Below, piece by piece: positions 16,345-24,657 of a stretch of 33,775 nt of DNA; positions within the stretch are counted from its first letter, which is position 1, and each line of letters starts with the position of its first letter. Source of the stretch: an uncultured Eubacteriales bacterium (lineage in GTDB: Bacteria > Bacillota > Clostridia > Peptostreptococcales > Anaerovoracaceae); assembly GCA_902801255.1 (NCBI GenBank), contig CADCHO010000020.1, positions 1-33,775 on the forward strand, read 5' to 3'. The position numbers and the translations under genes were made by a program. The notes under the pieces were generated by a model, which worked only from the letters and a program-made list of their open reading frames with translations, did not search any database and was not told the origin of the DNA.

Positions 16345-17484
16345 CTATAACTGTTTCACAAAGCAGCGTCTGCGCTTGTGAGGCTCAATATTGAACATCT
16401 TCCATTGATGATGTACGTTTGTATTCCACTCTAACTGCGGTCCTGTCTCGGCCCTGCGGATACCGTTCTTATTGCACCCGGTAAACAGGTGCTCCATTAT
16501 TACTCCATTGAGTCCGGTTTTCTGGTATTCAGGTCTTACCGCAATCAGCAGAAGATCGAGAGTATCTTTCTTCTGCATAAGAGCCTTCAGAAGACCTATC
16601 CAGCCGAATGGCATAAGGTGTCCTCCGCACTTGCGCATGGCCTCTGCCGTTGACGGTGCACCGACTCCGAACCCCATAAGTTCATCATTGTCATCTACGA
16701 TAAGGCAGACAAAATCCGGGTCAACGAGCGGAAGAAATTTGTTTGTATATTTTTTGATCTGCTTTTCGTTCAGCTCCACGACTCCGTAGAGATGTGCATA
16801 AGCTACGTTAACAAGCTCAAATACCTGCTTGATATAAGGTTTATACTGTGCCTTATGCTTTACCTCAACCTTGTGGAAGCCGGTTCTTTTGAGCATGGCA
16901 TCGGAGATCCTTTTGAGTCTTTTGTAATTTGGATCATCCCAGCCGTTAAGCGGGATCAGATGCTCGATCCAGTCGGTATCCTTTACGTAGCCAAGGGCTT
17001 CCAGATGGTCGATGTAATACGGATCGTTATAATAGGTGTAGAACATGCTGCGCTTGTCAAAGCCTTCTACCAGCATGCCCTCTCTGTCCAGATCGCAGAA
17101 GCCGAGCGGTCCATGCACTTCATTCATGCCCTTCTCTCTTGCCCAGTTTTCCACCTCATCGAAGAGTGCTTTTGATACCGCTCTGTCATCTATAAAATCC
17201 ACCTGAGAAAAGCGCATGCGCTTTGTGCCCCACTTCTCATTCGAAGCGTGACTCAGGATGGCACCTATGCGGCCGACTACCTCGTCTCCTTTGTATGCCA
17301 GCCACGATTTTGCCTCGCAGTATTCAAACGCCGGATTCTTCTTCTCGTCCCAGTCATCAATATCATCGCCGTAAAATGCCGGCACAAAATTTTCATGGTC
17401 ACGATAAAGGCGGTTCGGAAAGTCCACGAAGACTCTCCTCTCCGCCTTAGTCTTTACCTCTTTGATCGTTATATTGTCTTTCAA
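16345..17484 (-). CDS. GNAT-like N-acetyltransferase family protein (YghO-like)
   Basis: A 379-aa protein resembling a broadly distributed, poorly characterised GNAT-superfamily group that includes E. coli YghO. The N-terminal third has IKEVKTKAERRVFVDFPNRLY and DEVVGRIGAIL, the latter an acyl-CoA-fold strand. The middle has the family-typical HGPLGFCDLDREGMLVEGFD. The start appears to be a TTG at 17484, with GGAG 7 nt upstream. No upstream ATG fits, because the pfp stop is only 15 nt earlier. It is probably co-transcribed with the phosphofructokinase. The substrate is unknown and no metabolic link to glycolysis is evident. Confidence 0.7.
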   Translation of the reverse strand: MKDNITIKEVKTKAERRVFVDFPNRLYRDHENFVPAFYGDDIDDWDEKKNPAFEYCEAKSWLAYKGDEVVGRIGAILSHASNEKWGTKRMRFSQVDFIDDRAVSKALFDEVENWAREKGMNEVHGPLGFCDLDREGMLVEGFDKRSMFYTYYNDPYYIDHLEALGYVKDTDWIEHLIPLNGWDDPNYKRLKRISDAMLKRTGFHKVEVKHKAQYKPYIKQVFELVNVAYAHLYGVVELNEKQIKKYTNKFLPLVDPDFVCLIVDDNDELMGFGVGAPSTAEAMRKCGGHLMPFGWIGLLKALMQKKDTLDLLLIAVRPEYQKTGLNGVIMEHLFTGCNKNGIRRAETGPQLEWNTNVHHQWKMFNIEPHKRRRCFVKQL

Positions 17485-17499
17485 GAGATGCTCCGTTCG

Positions 17500-18747
17500 T
17501 TATTTGTGATTTCTCTTTTTTGTCATCGTCAGATGTACAGGCAGTCCGCCGGCTGTATAAGGCGGGACGCGTCCGATAATGAACGGTCTTGCATATTTCA
17601 GGTACTCGTCACTTACATATGTGCCATCATTGATTATCCAGTCCAGAGGTACCTTGCGCTCAATATTCGCTACTTCATGGATATCGAACATATCATATGT
17701 CTCTACATATGGTTCTCTTGACTGAACCTGGATCGTTACCATCTTACCGGTATTGCCCTCAAAAGCAGCCTTTGCTGCAAGGTATCCAACATTATATGCT
17801 TCATCAGAATCGCTTCTCGAAGCAAGGTGTGCAGCACATCTCTGAAGTGATGAGAACTCAATGTAACGCGACTTGAGTCCCGTCTGCTGAGTTACGAGGC
17901 TTGCAAGATAAGCTGCAGTGCCGGCAAGCTGTTTGTGGCCAAAAGCATCGACATGATCATTTACGGTTCCGAGCTCACATACAAACTTACCGTCTGCAGT
18001 CTTGAGTCCTTCAGACACGGCGATCACGACCGACTTTTTGGTCTTCGCAAGTTTCTTTATTCTCTCAATAAAATCATTGATATCGAAAGTGACTTCCGGC
18101 AGGTAGATCAGGTCCGGGCCTGAACAATCGATGTCCTTCGACATTGCAGCAGCTGCTGTGAGCCATCCGGCGTGGCGGCCCATGATCTCAACGATGCAGA
18201 TAGTTGGCTTTGATACGCCATAGCTCTCATTGTCTCTGATGATCTCTTTCATCGATGTTGCGATGTACTTCGCAGCCGAACCATAACCCGGACAGTGGTC
18301 AGTCATAGGCAGGTCATTGTCGATGGTCTTTGGGATACCCATGAACTTCTGCTTTTTCTGATGCATAGTTGCGTAGTCAGCAAGCTGCTTAATTGTATCC
18401 ATCGAATCATTTCCTCCGTTGTAGAGGAAGAATTCAATATTCTTTTTATCGAGTATGTCGAAGATCTTTTCATAGAGCTTCTCATTACCTTCGATTGGAG
18501 GCAGTTTATAGCGGCATGTGCCGAGGAACGAAGACGGTGTTCTCTTGAGCAGAGAAAGATCCTGTCCACTGGTGATATAGTCTTCAATATCAATGATGTC
18601 TTCATTCAGAAAGCCCTCAATGCCGTAATGCATTCCGTAGATTCTTCTGATGCCTTCTTTCCAGCTGGCCTTGATAACGCCTGCAAGGCTGGAATTGATT
18701 ACAGCGGTAGGTCCGCCGGACTGTCCAATAATTAAATTACCTTTCAT
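17500..18747 (-). CDS. pfp: 6-phosphofructokinase, probably PPi-dependent
   Basis: A phosphofructokinase-fold enzyme phosphorylating fructose-6-phosphate. The frame is open from 18843, but the ATG at 18747 is preferred. It has AAGGGA about 10 nt upstream and begins MKGNLIIGQSGGPTAVINSS, the true family N terminus, giving 415 aa. The extra upstream residues would be leader RNA, since the promoter is at 18884-18856. The donor-site motif reads GGNDS (111-115). Asp in place of the second Gly of the ATP-type GGDGS is the hallmark of PPi use. The preceding Asn is seen in a clostridial subgroup. PKTIDND (139-145) holds the catalytic Asp, and MGRHAGW (189-195) is intact. The PPi-type reaction is reversible. 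Confidence 0.88.
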   Translation of the reverse strand: MKGNLIIGQSGGPTAVINSSLAGVIKASWKEGIRRIYGMHYGIEGFLNEDIIDIEDYITSGQDLSLLKRTPSSFLGTCRYKLPPIEGNEKLYEKIFDILDKKNIEFFLYNGGNDSMDTIKQLADYATMHQKKQKFMGIPKTIDNDLPMTDHCPGYGSAAKYIATSMKEIIRDNESYGVSKPTICIVEIMGRHAGWLTAAAAMSKDIDCSGPDLIYLPEVTFDINDFIERIKKLAKTKKSVVIAVSEGLKTADGKFVCELGTVNDHVDAFGHKQLAGTAAYLASLVTQQTGLKSRYIEFSSLQRCAAHLASRSDSDEAYNVGYLAAKAAFEGNTGKMVTIQVQSREPYVETYDMFDIHEVANIERKVPLDWIINDGTYVSDEYLKYARPFIIGRVPPYTAGGLPVHLTMTKKRNHK

Positions 18748-18831
18748 TTCTTGTTTTCCCTTCTTGTCAGGTCTCTGGTCCGCCGTGCTTATAGCGGTCT
18801 GCGACCCTTTCTTGCTTGATATTTCAATATG

Positions 18832-18844
18832 TTTGTTAAACAAA
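18832..18844. promoter_or_regulatory. Candidate operator palindrome at the pfp transcription start
   Basis: TTTGTTAAACAAA is a 13-bp palindrome with 6-bp arms and one central base. It lies at about +6 to +18 relative to the start expected from the promoter at 18884-18856, a position where a bound repressor would block transcription. The binding protein is not known. It resembles half of a Rex-type site, but the arms are too close together. Confidence 0.4.
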
Positions 18845-18855
18845 AATCATTTACG

Positions 18856-18884
18856 ATTATAGTCTCATCCCTTTTTCCAGTCAA
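18856..18884 (-). promoter_or_regulatory. Sigma-A-type promoter of pfp
   Basis: On the minus strand TTGACT (18884-18879), a 17-nt spacer and TATAAT (18861-18856) form a near-consensus promoter. The expected start is near 18849, giving a 5' leader of about 100 nt before the preferred pfp ATG. This leader excludes the longer reading frame beginning at 18843 as the usual protein. Confidence 0.8.
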
Positions 18885-18923
18885 TGCTGCGGGCCTTGTT
18901 TTTTGCGTTTTTTAGCGTTTTCT

Positions 18924-18941
18924 TTTGTACAATAATACAAA
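18924..18941. repeat. Inverted repeat in the pfp-gltX intergenic region
   Basis: TTTGTA-CAATAA-TACAAA is a perfect 6-bp inverted repeat around a 6-nt centre. It lies about 40 bp upstream of the pfp -35 and could be an activator or repressor site, or chance in AT-rich DNA. Confidence 0.3.
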
Positions 18942-19080
18942 TAACACATATTCCTTTTGTTCAGCAGCCCACATATCTTTGTTCTCTATTCGAATATCCA
19001 TTTCTATCAATAAGGAATACACATTCACATCAAAACATAGTGGCATAACCATCCATCTCTTTTTCACGATAATTGCAGGT

Positions 19081-19109
19081 TTGCGTGAATTGGATGCACT
19101 TTGTATGTT
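19081..19109 (+). promoter_or_regulatory. Probable gltX promoter
   Basis: TTGCGT (19081-19086), a 17-nt spacer and TATGTT (19104-19109) lie 49 nt before the preferred gltX ATG. Both hexamers deviate from consensus. The position also argues against translation from the upstream in-frame ATG at 19101. Confidence 0.45.
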
Positions 19110-19157
19110 AGAATACATGAGGCAGATTACACTATTAAGAAGGAAATCAAAATCATT

Positions 19158-20828
19158 ATGAACTATAAAGAATTAAGTGAACTCATATATCCGTCACTCG
19201 AACATGCTCCTGAGGAATATGAAGCGATATATCCTCCGAGAGATCTTCCTGAAGGCGCGATGGTCACCAGGCTCGGTCCGAGCCCTACGGGATTCATCCA
19301 CCTGGGAAATCTCTACGGTGCTTTCGTAGATGAAAGGCTGGCACACCAGAGTGGCGGTACCTTTTTCCTAAGAATCGAGGACACGGATGATAAGCGCTAT
19401 GTAGAAAACGCCGTGGAGACCATTATCGGTTCCCTTGACTTCTTCGGCATCCGCTTTGATGAAGGTGTAACCGGAACCGGTGACATCGGAAACTATGGCG
19501 ACTACACTCAGAGCCATCGCGGCGAGATCTACCGCACATATGCAAAGAAACTTCTCTCAGAAGGCCGGGCTTACCCATGCTTCCTTACCGAAGAAGAGAT
19601 AAGCGCCATCAGAGAAAAGCAGGAGAGCGAAAAGATCGCACCCGGCATCTATGCGGGCTGGTCAAAATACAGAGACTGGGACAAAAATGAGGCAGTTGAG
19701 GCCGAAGTGGTTTCGAAGATCAAAGCCGGCGAGCCGTTTGTCATAAGACTCAAATCGAACGGCGCACCAAACGCTTCCGCAGAGGAGACATCAAGACACA
19801 CTGTTAACGACGCCATCCGCGGTGAACTCTCAGTTCCTGACAACTTCCTGGATGTGGTCATCATAAAGCAGACAGGCATCCCTACATACCACTTCGCACA
19901 TGTAGTTGACGATCATCTGATGCGTACAACTCATGTCGTCAGAGGGGAAGAATGGCTCCCTTCGCTTCCGATTCATGTGGAACTCTTTGAGGATCTCGGC
20001 TGGGATCTTCCGGTTTACTGCCACACCGCACAGCTTATGAAGATCGGTGAGGATGGAAACAAGCGCAAGCTTTCAAAGCGCAAAGACCCGGAGCTCTCGC
20101 TCGATTTTTACCGCAATGAAGGCTATCACCCGGCAGCTGTCAGGGAATACCTGCTCACGATACTCAACTCCAATTATGAAGAGTGGCGCATAGAGAATCC
20201 GGACGCTCCTGCAGAGGACTTCAGGTTTACGACAGAGAAGATGTCGAGCAGCGGAGCTCTCTTTGACCTCGACAAGCTCAACGATGTCAGCAAGAATACC
20301 CTGCTGCACATAGATGCACACGAGTTGGCTGCATGGCTGAAGTCGTGGTCAGACGAATTTGCTCCTGAATACGGCTATATGTTTGCAGATATGGATCATC
20401 TGGCAGATATACTTGATCTTGGCAGACATGATGCACGTCCGAGAGCTGACCTTGTATATGCGAAGCAGATCATGGATTTCATCAGTTATTTCTTCGATGA
20501 ATCTTTCGAGATCAAGGATGAGTATCCCGCAGAGGCAGCAGCAGATGCAGAGGATATCCTGAGAGCATACCTTGATTCTTATGATCACTCAGATGACAAC
20601 GGACAGTGGTTCGATAAGATAAGAGAGATCGCCGTATCCATGGGATACGCCGCTAAGCCTAAGGATTTCAAAAAACATCCGGAAGATTACAAAGGGCATG
20701 TGGGACATGTCAGCACTGTAATAAGAATAGCACTCATGGGGCGCGCTCAGTCACCTGACGTATGGGCGATACAGCAGATAATGGGTGAAGAAAAAGTACG
20801 CGCACGTCTGCAGGCAGCACTTCAGTAA
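19158..20828 (+). CDS. gltX: Glutamate--tRNA ligase
   Basis: A class I aminoacyl-tRNA synthetase charging tRNA(Glu), and possibly tRNA(Gln) if the cell uses transamidation. The HIGH-like motif is in LGPSPTGFIHLGNLYGAF, and the KMSKS-like motif is KLSKRKDPE. The frame is open from an ATG at 19101, but MNYKELSELIYPSLEH from 19158 matches the clostridial family start and has AAGGA about 13 nt upstream. That gives 556 aa, longer than the ~480-aa standard bacterial enzyme but normal for the clostridial group beginning this way. The next gene starts 15 nt after the stop, so the two share a transcript. Confidence 0.95.
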   Translation: MNYKELSELIYPSLEHAPEEYEAIYPPRDLPEGAMVTRLGPSPTGFIHLGNLYGAFVDERLAHQSGGTFFLRIEDTDDKRYVENAVETIIGSLDFFGIRFDEGVTGTGDIGNYGDYTQSHRGEIYRTYAKKLLSEGRAYPCFLTEEEISAIREKQESEKIAPGIYAGWSKYRDWDKNEAVEAEVVSKIKAGEPFVIRLKSNGAPNASAEETSRHTVNDAIRGELSVPDNFLDVVIIKQTGIPTYHFAHVVDDHLMRTTHVVRGEEWLPSLPIHVELFEDLGWDLPVYCHTAQLMKIGEDGNKRKLSKRKDPELSLDFYRNEGYHPAAVREYLLTILNSNYEEWRIENPDAPAEDFRFTTEKMSSSGALFDLDKLNDVSKNTLLHIDAHELAAWLKSWSDEFAPEYGYMFADMDHLADILDLGRHDARPRADLVYAKQIMDFISYFFDESFEIKDEYPAEAAADAEDILRAYLDSYDHSDDNGQWFDKIREIAVSMGYAAKPKDFKKHPEDYKGHVGHVSTVIRIALMGRAQSPDVWAIQQIMGEEKVRARLQAALQ

Positions 20829-20843
20829 GTCAAGGAGAAAAAA

Positions 20844-21752
20844 ATGGAACCAATTTTAGTAATTATGGCTGCCGGTATGGGCAGCAGATACGGCGGCAAC
20901 AAACAGCTCGATAAGATAACTGATCAGGGTGATATCATAATGGATTTCAGCCTTTACGATGCTTATCAGGCCGGATTCCGGAGAGTTTGCTTCATCATTA
21001 AGCATGACTTTGAAGAAGTCTTTAGAGAACACATAGAGAACGGCGCAGGCAAAAGGTATCAGGTATACTATGCTTTCCAGGAAGGCACAGACCTGCCTGA
21101 GGGATTCACACTTCCGGAAGGCCGTACAAAACCTTGGGGAACTGGTCAGGCTGTTCTGTCTGCAAGGAACATCATAGACGCTCCTTTCGCAGTCATCAAC
21201 GCAGATGATTACTACGGCAAGGAAGGATTTGTAAAGATCCATGATTTCCTTACAACAAAAGCTGACGCTTCCCATAACTGCATGGTGGGCTTCGAAGTAG
21301 AAAAGACACTCTCGGAGAACGGTACTGTATCGCGCGGTATCTGCAAGGCTAAAGACGGCATGCTGACGGATATCGTTGAGCATCTGAAAGTCGGAAGAGA
21401 AGCTGACGGCACAGTAACAGACACTCTTCCGGACGGCAGTAAGGAGATCATACCGGCAGATTCACCGGTCTCCATGAACTTATGGGGATTCGGACTTGAA
21501 TACATGGATGTCCTGAAAGCCGGATTTGTAAAGGCGCTTGACAGGATCATGGCAGAAAACCCAATGAAGGGCGAATACTACATCCAGACTCCGATCAACG
21601 ATCAGATAGCCGATGGCTCAGCTACTTATGAAGTACTCACTTCCTCAGATAAATGGTTCGGCGTCACATACAAGGAGGATAAGCCTGAAGTGGTCGCAAA
21701 GTTTGCAGCACTCAAAGCCGACGGTACCTACCCGCTCAATCTCTGGGACTGA
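20844..21752 (+). CDS. Sugar-phosphate nucleotidyltransferase family protein
   Basis: A 302-aa Rossmann-like NTP transferase. The N-terminal signature LVIMAAGMGSRYGGNKQLDKI is the nucleotide-binding loop of UTP- or dTTP-sugar-phosphate pyrophosphorylases. INADDYYGKEG near residue 120 contains the metal-binding Asp pair, and PWGTGQAVL is the substrate loop. There is no C-terminal beta-helix. AAGGAG lies 6 nt before the ATG, and the gene follows gltX by 15 nt. The product could be UDP-glucose or another NDP-sugar. The sequence alone does not say which. A terminator follows. Confidence 0.85.
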   Translation: MEPILVIMAAGMGSRYGGNKQLDKITDQGDIIMDFSLYDAYQAGFRRVCFIIKHDFEEVFREHIENGAGKRYQVYYAFQEGTDLPEGFTLPEGRTKPWGTGQAVLSARNIIDAPFAVINADDYYGKEGFVKIHDFLTTKADASHNCMVGFEVEKTLSENGTVSRGICKAKDGMLTDIVEHLKVGREADGTVTDTLPDGSKEIIPADSPVSMNLWGFGLEYMDVLKAGFVKALDRIMAENPMKGEYYIQTPINDQIADGSATYEVLTSSDKWFGVTYKEDKPEVVAKFAALKADGTYPLNLWD

Positions 21753-21799
21753 TATCTCAGGCAGTACAGCATTAATACCATCTGATTAAATCAAAAAGA

Positions 21800-21838
21800 A
21801 AAGATCCCGCAGCATTATGCTCAGCGGGATCTTTATAT
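21800..21838. terminator. Bidirectional terminator between convergent genes
   Basis: AAAGATCCCGC (21800-21810) and GCGGGATCTTT (21824-21834) form a perfect 11-bp stem around a 13-nt loop. The A-run on one side and T-run on the other let it act in both directions, ending the gltX transcript and the opposing CofE-like transcript, whose stop is at 21847. Confidence 0.88.
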
Positions 21839-21846
21839 GTAGTTAT

Positions 21847-23052
21847 TTATTTACCTGTTGTGTAGTTGTCGAAGTAGCCCTGGATGTATACGACCGGTGT
21901 TCCCTTGTCGCCGGAACCGGATGTAAGATCGCAGAGCGATCCGATCAGGTCTGTCAGACGTCTTGGGGTCGTACCTTCCGATACCATGTTGCCTACAAGG
22001 CTTTCCTGCGGCTTGTCAGCGATCGCCTTGGAGATCGCTTCTTTGAGCTCCTCTCCGGTAAGATTTGCGAAGTCATTATCTGCAAGATACTTGAGTTTGA
22101 GTTCGTTTGGTGTTCCTTCGAGGCCAGGTGTATAGAAAGGTGATACCACAGGGTCAGCGAGCTCCCAGATCTTTCCTACAGGATCCTTGAAAGCTCCGTC
22201 TCCGTAGATCATTACCTCTACGCACTTTCCTGTCTTCTCGAGCATCTTTGCCTGAATGGTATCCACGATATGCTGAGCATCTCTCGGGAAGAGTTTGACT
22301 GTATTCTCGGTAGCCTTATTGGAACCGAGCAGTCCGTAATCTCCGTTATATCCGCTGCCGTTGACCGGTGCATTCAGGATCTCGTCCATACCGTAAACAT
22401 TGGCGCCCTTCTCTTTAAGGATCCTCTTGGTACGTGCGCGTGTGTGAATGTCGCAGTTGATGACATTATTTGTGTAGTTGAGGATCTCCTCGGCATGGTT
22501 GGCGAAAATGATCTCTGCCTCTGCTCCTGCAGCCCTGATAAGATCGCCGTAGTATGCTACGTAATCAACGCCTGTGAACTGGTGCTTATTCTCTCCGAAA
22601 AGCTCTCTGTATTTATCTAAGGTAAGTACATCTCTGTAAGGATTAACTCCGGATTCATCTATCTGATCCATTGTGAGAAGTGCGTTGCCTACCTCGTCCG
22701 AAGGATAGCTGAGCATGAGCACCACTTTTTCCGCGCCCATAGAGATTCCTCTCAGGCAGATAGCAAATCTGTTTCTTGAAAGTATCGGCCAGATAACTCC
22801 GACAGTCTTTCCGCCGAGCTTTGCCTTTACATCTGCAGCGATGTCTTCAACGCTTGCGTAATTGCCCTGGCATCTTGCCACGACAGACTCAGTGATGCAG
22901 ACTATGTCTCTGTCTCTGACTTCAAATCCGTCATCCGATGCAGCTGCCTCAAGCACGCTGTCAACTACCATCTGTGCCAGATCATCTCCTTCACGGAAAA
23001 TCGGACATCTTATGCCGCGTGATACAGTTCCTACTCTTCTTTCTGTGCTCAT
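21847..23052 (-). CDS. Coenzyme F420-0:L-glutamate ligase-like protein (CofE fold)
   Basis: A 401-aa protein of the F420 gamma-glutamyl ligase-like family (COG1478-like). CofE adds glutamate to coenzyme F420-0 with GTP. Family-like features are DRDIVCITESVVARCQGN near residue 50, GVIWPILSRNRFAICLRGI near 90, MIYGDGAFKDPVGKIWELADP near 290, and a Gly-rich C-terminal GTPVVYIQGYF. The frame opens at a GTG at 23070, but the ATG at 23052 (MSTERRV) has GGGGAGG 4 nt upstream. No other F420 gene is in the window, and most Clostridia are not known to make F420, so the true substrate is probably different. It has its own promoter and faces the gltX unit. Confidence 0.75.
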   Translation of the reverse strand: MSTERRVGTVSRGIRCPIFREGDDLAQMVVDSVLEAAASDDGFEVRDRDIVCITESVVARCQGNYASVEDIAADVKAKLGGKTVGVIWPILSRNRFAICLRGISMGAEKVVLMLSYPSDEVGNALLTMDQIDESGVNPYRDVLTLDKYRELFGENKHQFTGVDYVAYYGDLIRAAGAEAEIIFANHAEEILNYTNNVINCDIHTRARTKRILKEKGANVYGMDEILNAPVNGSGYNGDYGLLGSNKATENTVKLFPRDAQHIVDTIQAKMLEKTGKCVEVMIYGDGAFKDPVGKIWELADPVVSPFYTPGLEGTPNELKLKYLADNDFANLTGEELKEAISKAIADKPQESLVGNMVSEGTTPRRLTDLIGSLCDLTSGSGDKGTPVVYIQGYFDNYTTGK

Positions 23053-23104
23053 GTTTCCTCCCCTTTTCACCCTTGAGGTATTCTTCTATTTATACGACCT
23101 TATA

Positions 23105-23133
23105 ATTTTATCACCAGCGATACTCTACTTCAA
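23105..23133 (-). promoter_or_regulatory. Promoter of the CofE-like gene
   Basis: Minus strand TTGAAG (23133-23128), a 17-nt spacer and TAAAAT (23110-23105). It begins where the hairpin after pyk ends, so the CofE-like gene is probably transcribed separately from pyk. Confidence 0.5.
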
Positions 23134-23167
23134 TAATACAGCCGCCCTTTTTGGACGGCTGTATTAT
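23133..23167 (-). terminator. Hairpin after pyruvate kinase
   Basis: Twelve perfect base pairs (ATAATACAGCCG with CGGCTGTATTAT), extendable by three more, surround a small A-rich loop (minus-strand sense) 8 nt after the pyk stop. The 3' arm is U-rich but there is no long U-run after it, so termination may be incomplete. Confidence 0.6.
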
Positions 23168-23174
23168 ACTTAAA

Positions 23175-24599
23175 TCATATCTCTATTATTTTCATTGTGT
23201 TGGTTTGTGATCTTTGATAGCTGTGTCTTCCGCTTACCACACCTGCAATGAACACCATGATATCTCCGGTAGCCGACAGTCCCTTTTCTCTCATTGTCTC
23301 GAGACAGTCCTCCATAAGCTCATCGGTGGTATGCGCTCTCTCGGACAGCATAGGCTTTACTCCCCAAAGAAGATTCATCTGCCTCACAACCATAGGTTCA
23401 GGTGAGAAAGCGTAGATGTCAGAGTCCGGTCTGCATTTGGATACCTGCACGACTGTAGCTCCGGAAGAAGTCGGCGCAAGGATAGCTCTTGCTCTGAGCT
23501 CTTTTGCCGCTTTTACGGCAGCCATGCATGTGGTTGTCGAGACCGATGTAATTCCGTCATTACGCAGTATGTGCTCATTTCTCGCAAATATTTCTGTGTA
23601 CTCTGTAATTGAAACCATCATCTTCAGCGCTTCTACAGGATACTCACCGCTTGCGGTTTCTCCCGACAGCATCACTGCGTCAGAGCCATCATATACGGCG
23701 TTGGCTACATCCGTGACCTCCGCTCTTGTCGGACGAGGGTTTCTCATCATGGAATCAAGCATCTGTGTTGCTGTGATGACTATCTTGCCCTTTTCATTAC
23801 ATCTTGCTATCATCTCGCGCTGAAGCTGAGGTATCATCCTGGCTTCGACCTCAACACCAAGGTCTCCTCTTGCTACCATGACGCCGTCTGCAGCATCTAC
23901 AATCTCTTCGAAGTTGTCAATACCTTCTCCGGATTCTATCTTGGCGATTATCTTAATGCGTGAACCGTATTCTTTAGCTAATTTACGGATCTTGTTTATG
24001 GTGCCGGCGTTTCTGACAAAAGAAGCAGCAATGAAATCATATTCATTCTCAAGACCGAATCTGATGTCTTCATAGTCTTTTTCCGTAAGATCAGGAAGTC
24101 CTACTTTGATACCAGGCAGGTTGACACCTTTTCTCTCGGAAACAACACCTCCGTTGATTATGCGGCATTTCAGCTCACCGCCTTCGATAGACTCAACTCT
24201 AAGCTCAATAGCTCCGTCATCTATCAGTACTGTATCTCCAGGGGAAAGATCTTCTGCAATGCCTTTATAAGTAACATAAAGATGCTCAGCATTACCTTCT
24301 GCAGCGGGGTCTTCTACATAGGAAATGATCACTTCACCGCCCTTTGCAAGCTTTACGCTTTTGTGATCCTTGAGCAATCCTGTACGGATCTCCGGTCCTT
24401 TGGTATCAAGAAGCATGGCGATAGGTCTGCCGGCTTCCTTTGCGGCTTTTCTGACTCGTGTCAGCATCTCAAGATGGCTCTTATGCGTTCCGTGCGAAAA
24501 ATTGAATCTGGCAACATCCATTTCTTTCGCGAGTTCGGCGAGAATCTGGTCATCTGATTCCCTTGGGCCCATAGTACATACGATTTTAGTCTTTCTCAT
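23175..24599 (-). CDS. pyk: Pyruvate kinase
   Basis: A 474-aa enzyme converting PEP and ADP to pyruvate and ATP. It shows RFNFSHGTH (31-39), the active-site lysine in IKIIAKIESGEG, MVARGDLGVEV, and the C-domain signature RPTRAEVTDVANAVYDGSDAVMLSGETA. Length matches the PykF type, so it lacks the extra C-terminal PEP-utiliser domain of Bacillus enzymes. AGAGGAG precedes the ATG. Its promoter is an extended -10 at 24651-24643. It appears monocistronic, with a hairpin after the stop. Confidence 0.97.
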   Translation of the reverse strand: MRKTKIVCTMGPRESDDQILAELAKEMDVARFNFSHGTHKSHLEMLTRVRKAAKEAGRPIAMLLDTKGPEIRTGLLKDHKSVKLAKGGEVIISYVEDPAAEGNAEHLYVTYKGIAEDLSPGDTVLIDDGAIELRVESIEGGELKCRIINGGVVSERKGVNLPGIKVGLPDLTEKDYEDIRFGLENEYDFIAASFVRNAGTINKIRKLAKEYGSRIKIIAKIESGEGIDNFEEIVDAADGVMVARGDLGVEVEARMIPQLQREMIARCNEKGKIVITATQMLDSMMRNPRPTRAEVTDVANAVYDGSDAVMLSGETASGEYPVEALKMMVSITEYTEIFARNEHILRNDGITSVSTTTCMAAVKAAKELRARAILAPTSSGATVVQVSKCRPDSDIYAFSPEPMVVRQMNLLWGVKPMLSERAHTTDELMEDCLETMREKGLSATGDIMVFIAGVVSGRHSYQRSQTNTMKIIEI

Positions 24600-24642
24600 A
24601 ACAGACTCCTCTTTTGATGTTACGAAATGGCTTTACTGAATT

Positions 24643-24651
24643 ATTATACCA
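24643..24651 (-). promoter_or_regulatory. Extended -10 promoter of pyk
   Basis: TGG-TATAAT on the minus strand (24651-24643) is a perfect extended -10. No -35 match is seen at the expected distance, where the sequence is instead part of the preceding hairpin stem. The expected start is near 24636, 37 nt before the ATG. Confidence 0.6.
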
Positions 24652-24657
24652 TACAAT

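Larger units (their letters stand above)
18748..19157. other. Divergent regulatory region between pfp and gltX (about 410 bp)
   Basis: This stretch holds a leader of about 100 nt for pfp, a near-consensus minus-strand promoter, two AT-rich palindromes and a likely gltX promoter. Between about 18945 and 19075 I see no supported gene or RNA. Short frames exist on both strands but have no ribosome binding site and atypical composition. It is the longest non-coding stretch in the window. Confidence 0.6.

Noticed and set aside
18832-18844. Rex binding site
   Set aside because: Rex sites have two TTGT-type arms separated by several bases over about 18 bp. Here the arms touch, so I record only a generic palindrome.
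18912-19161. Small frames on both strands in the pfp-gltX region
   Set aside because: AT-rich intergenic DNA, no ribosome binding site, low-complexity composition, and the plus frame runs through the gltX promoter.
21847-23070. Annotation as a genuine coenzyme F420 biosynthesis gene
   Set aside because: Family resemblance is clear, but nothing else of the pathway is visible, so only a family-level name is given.
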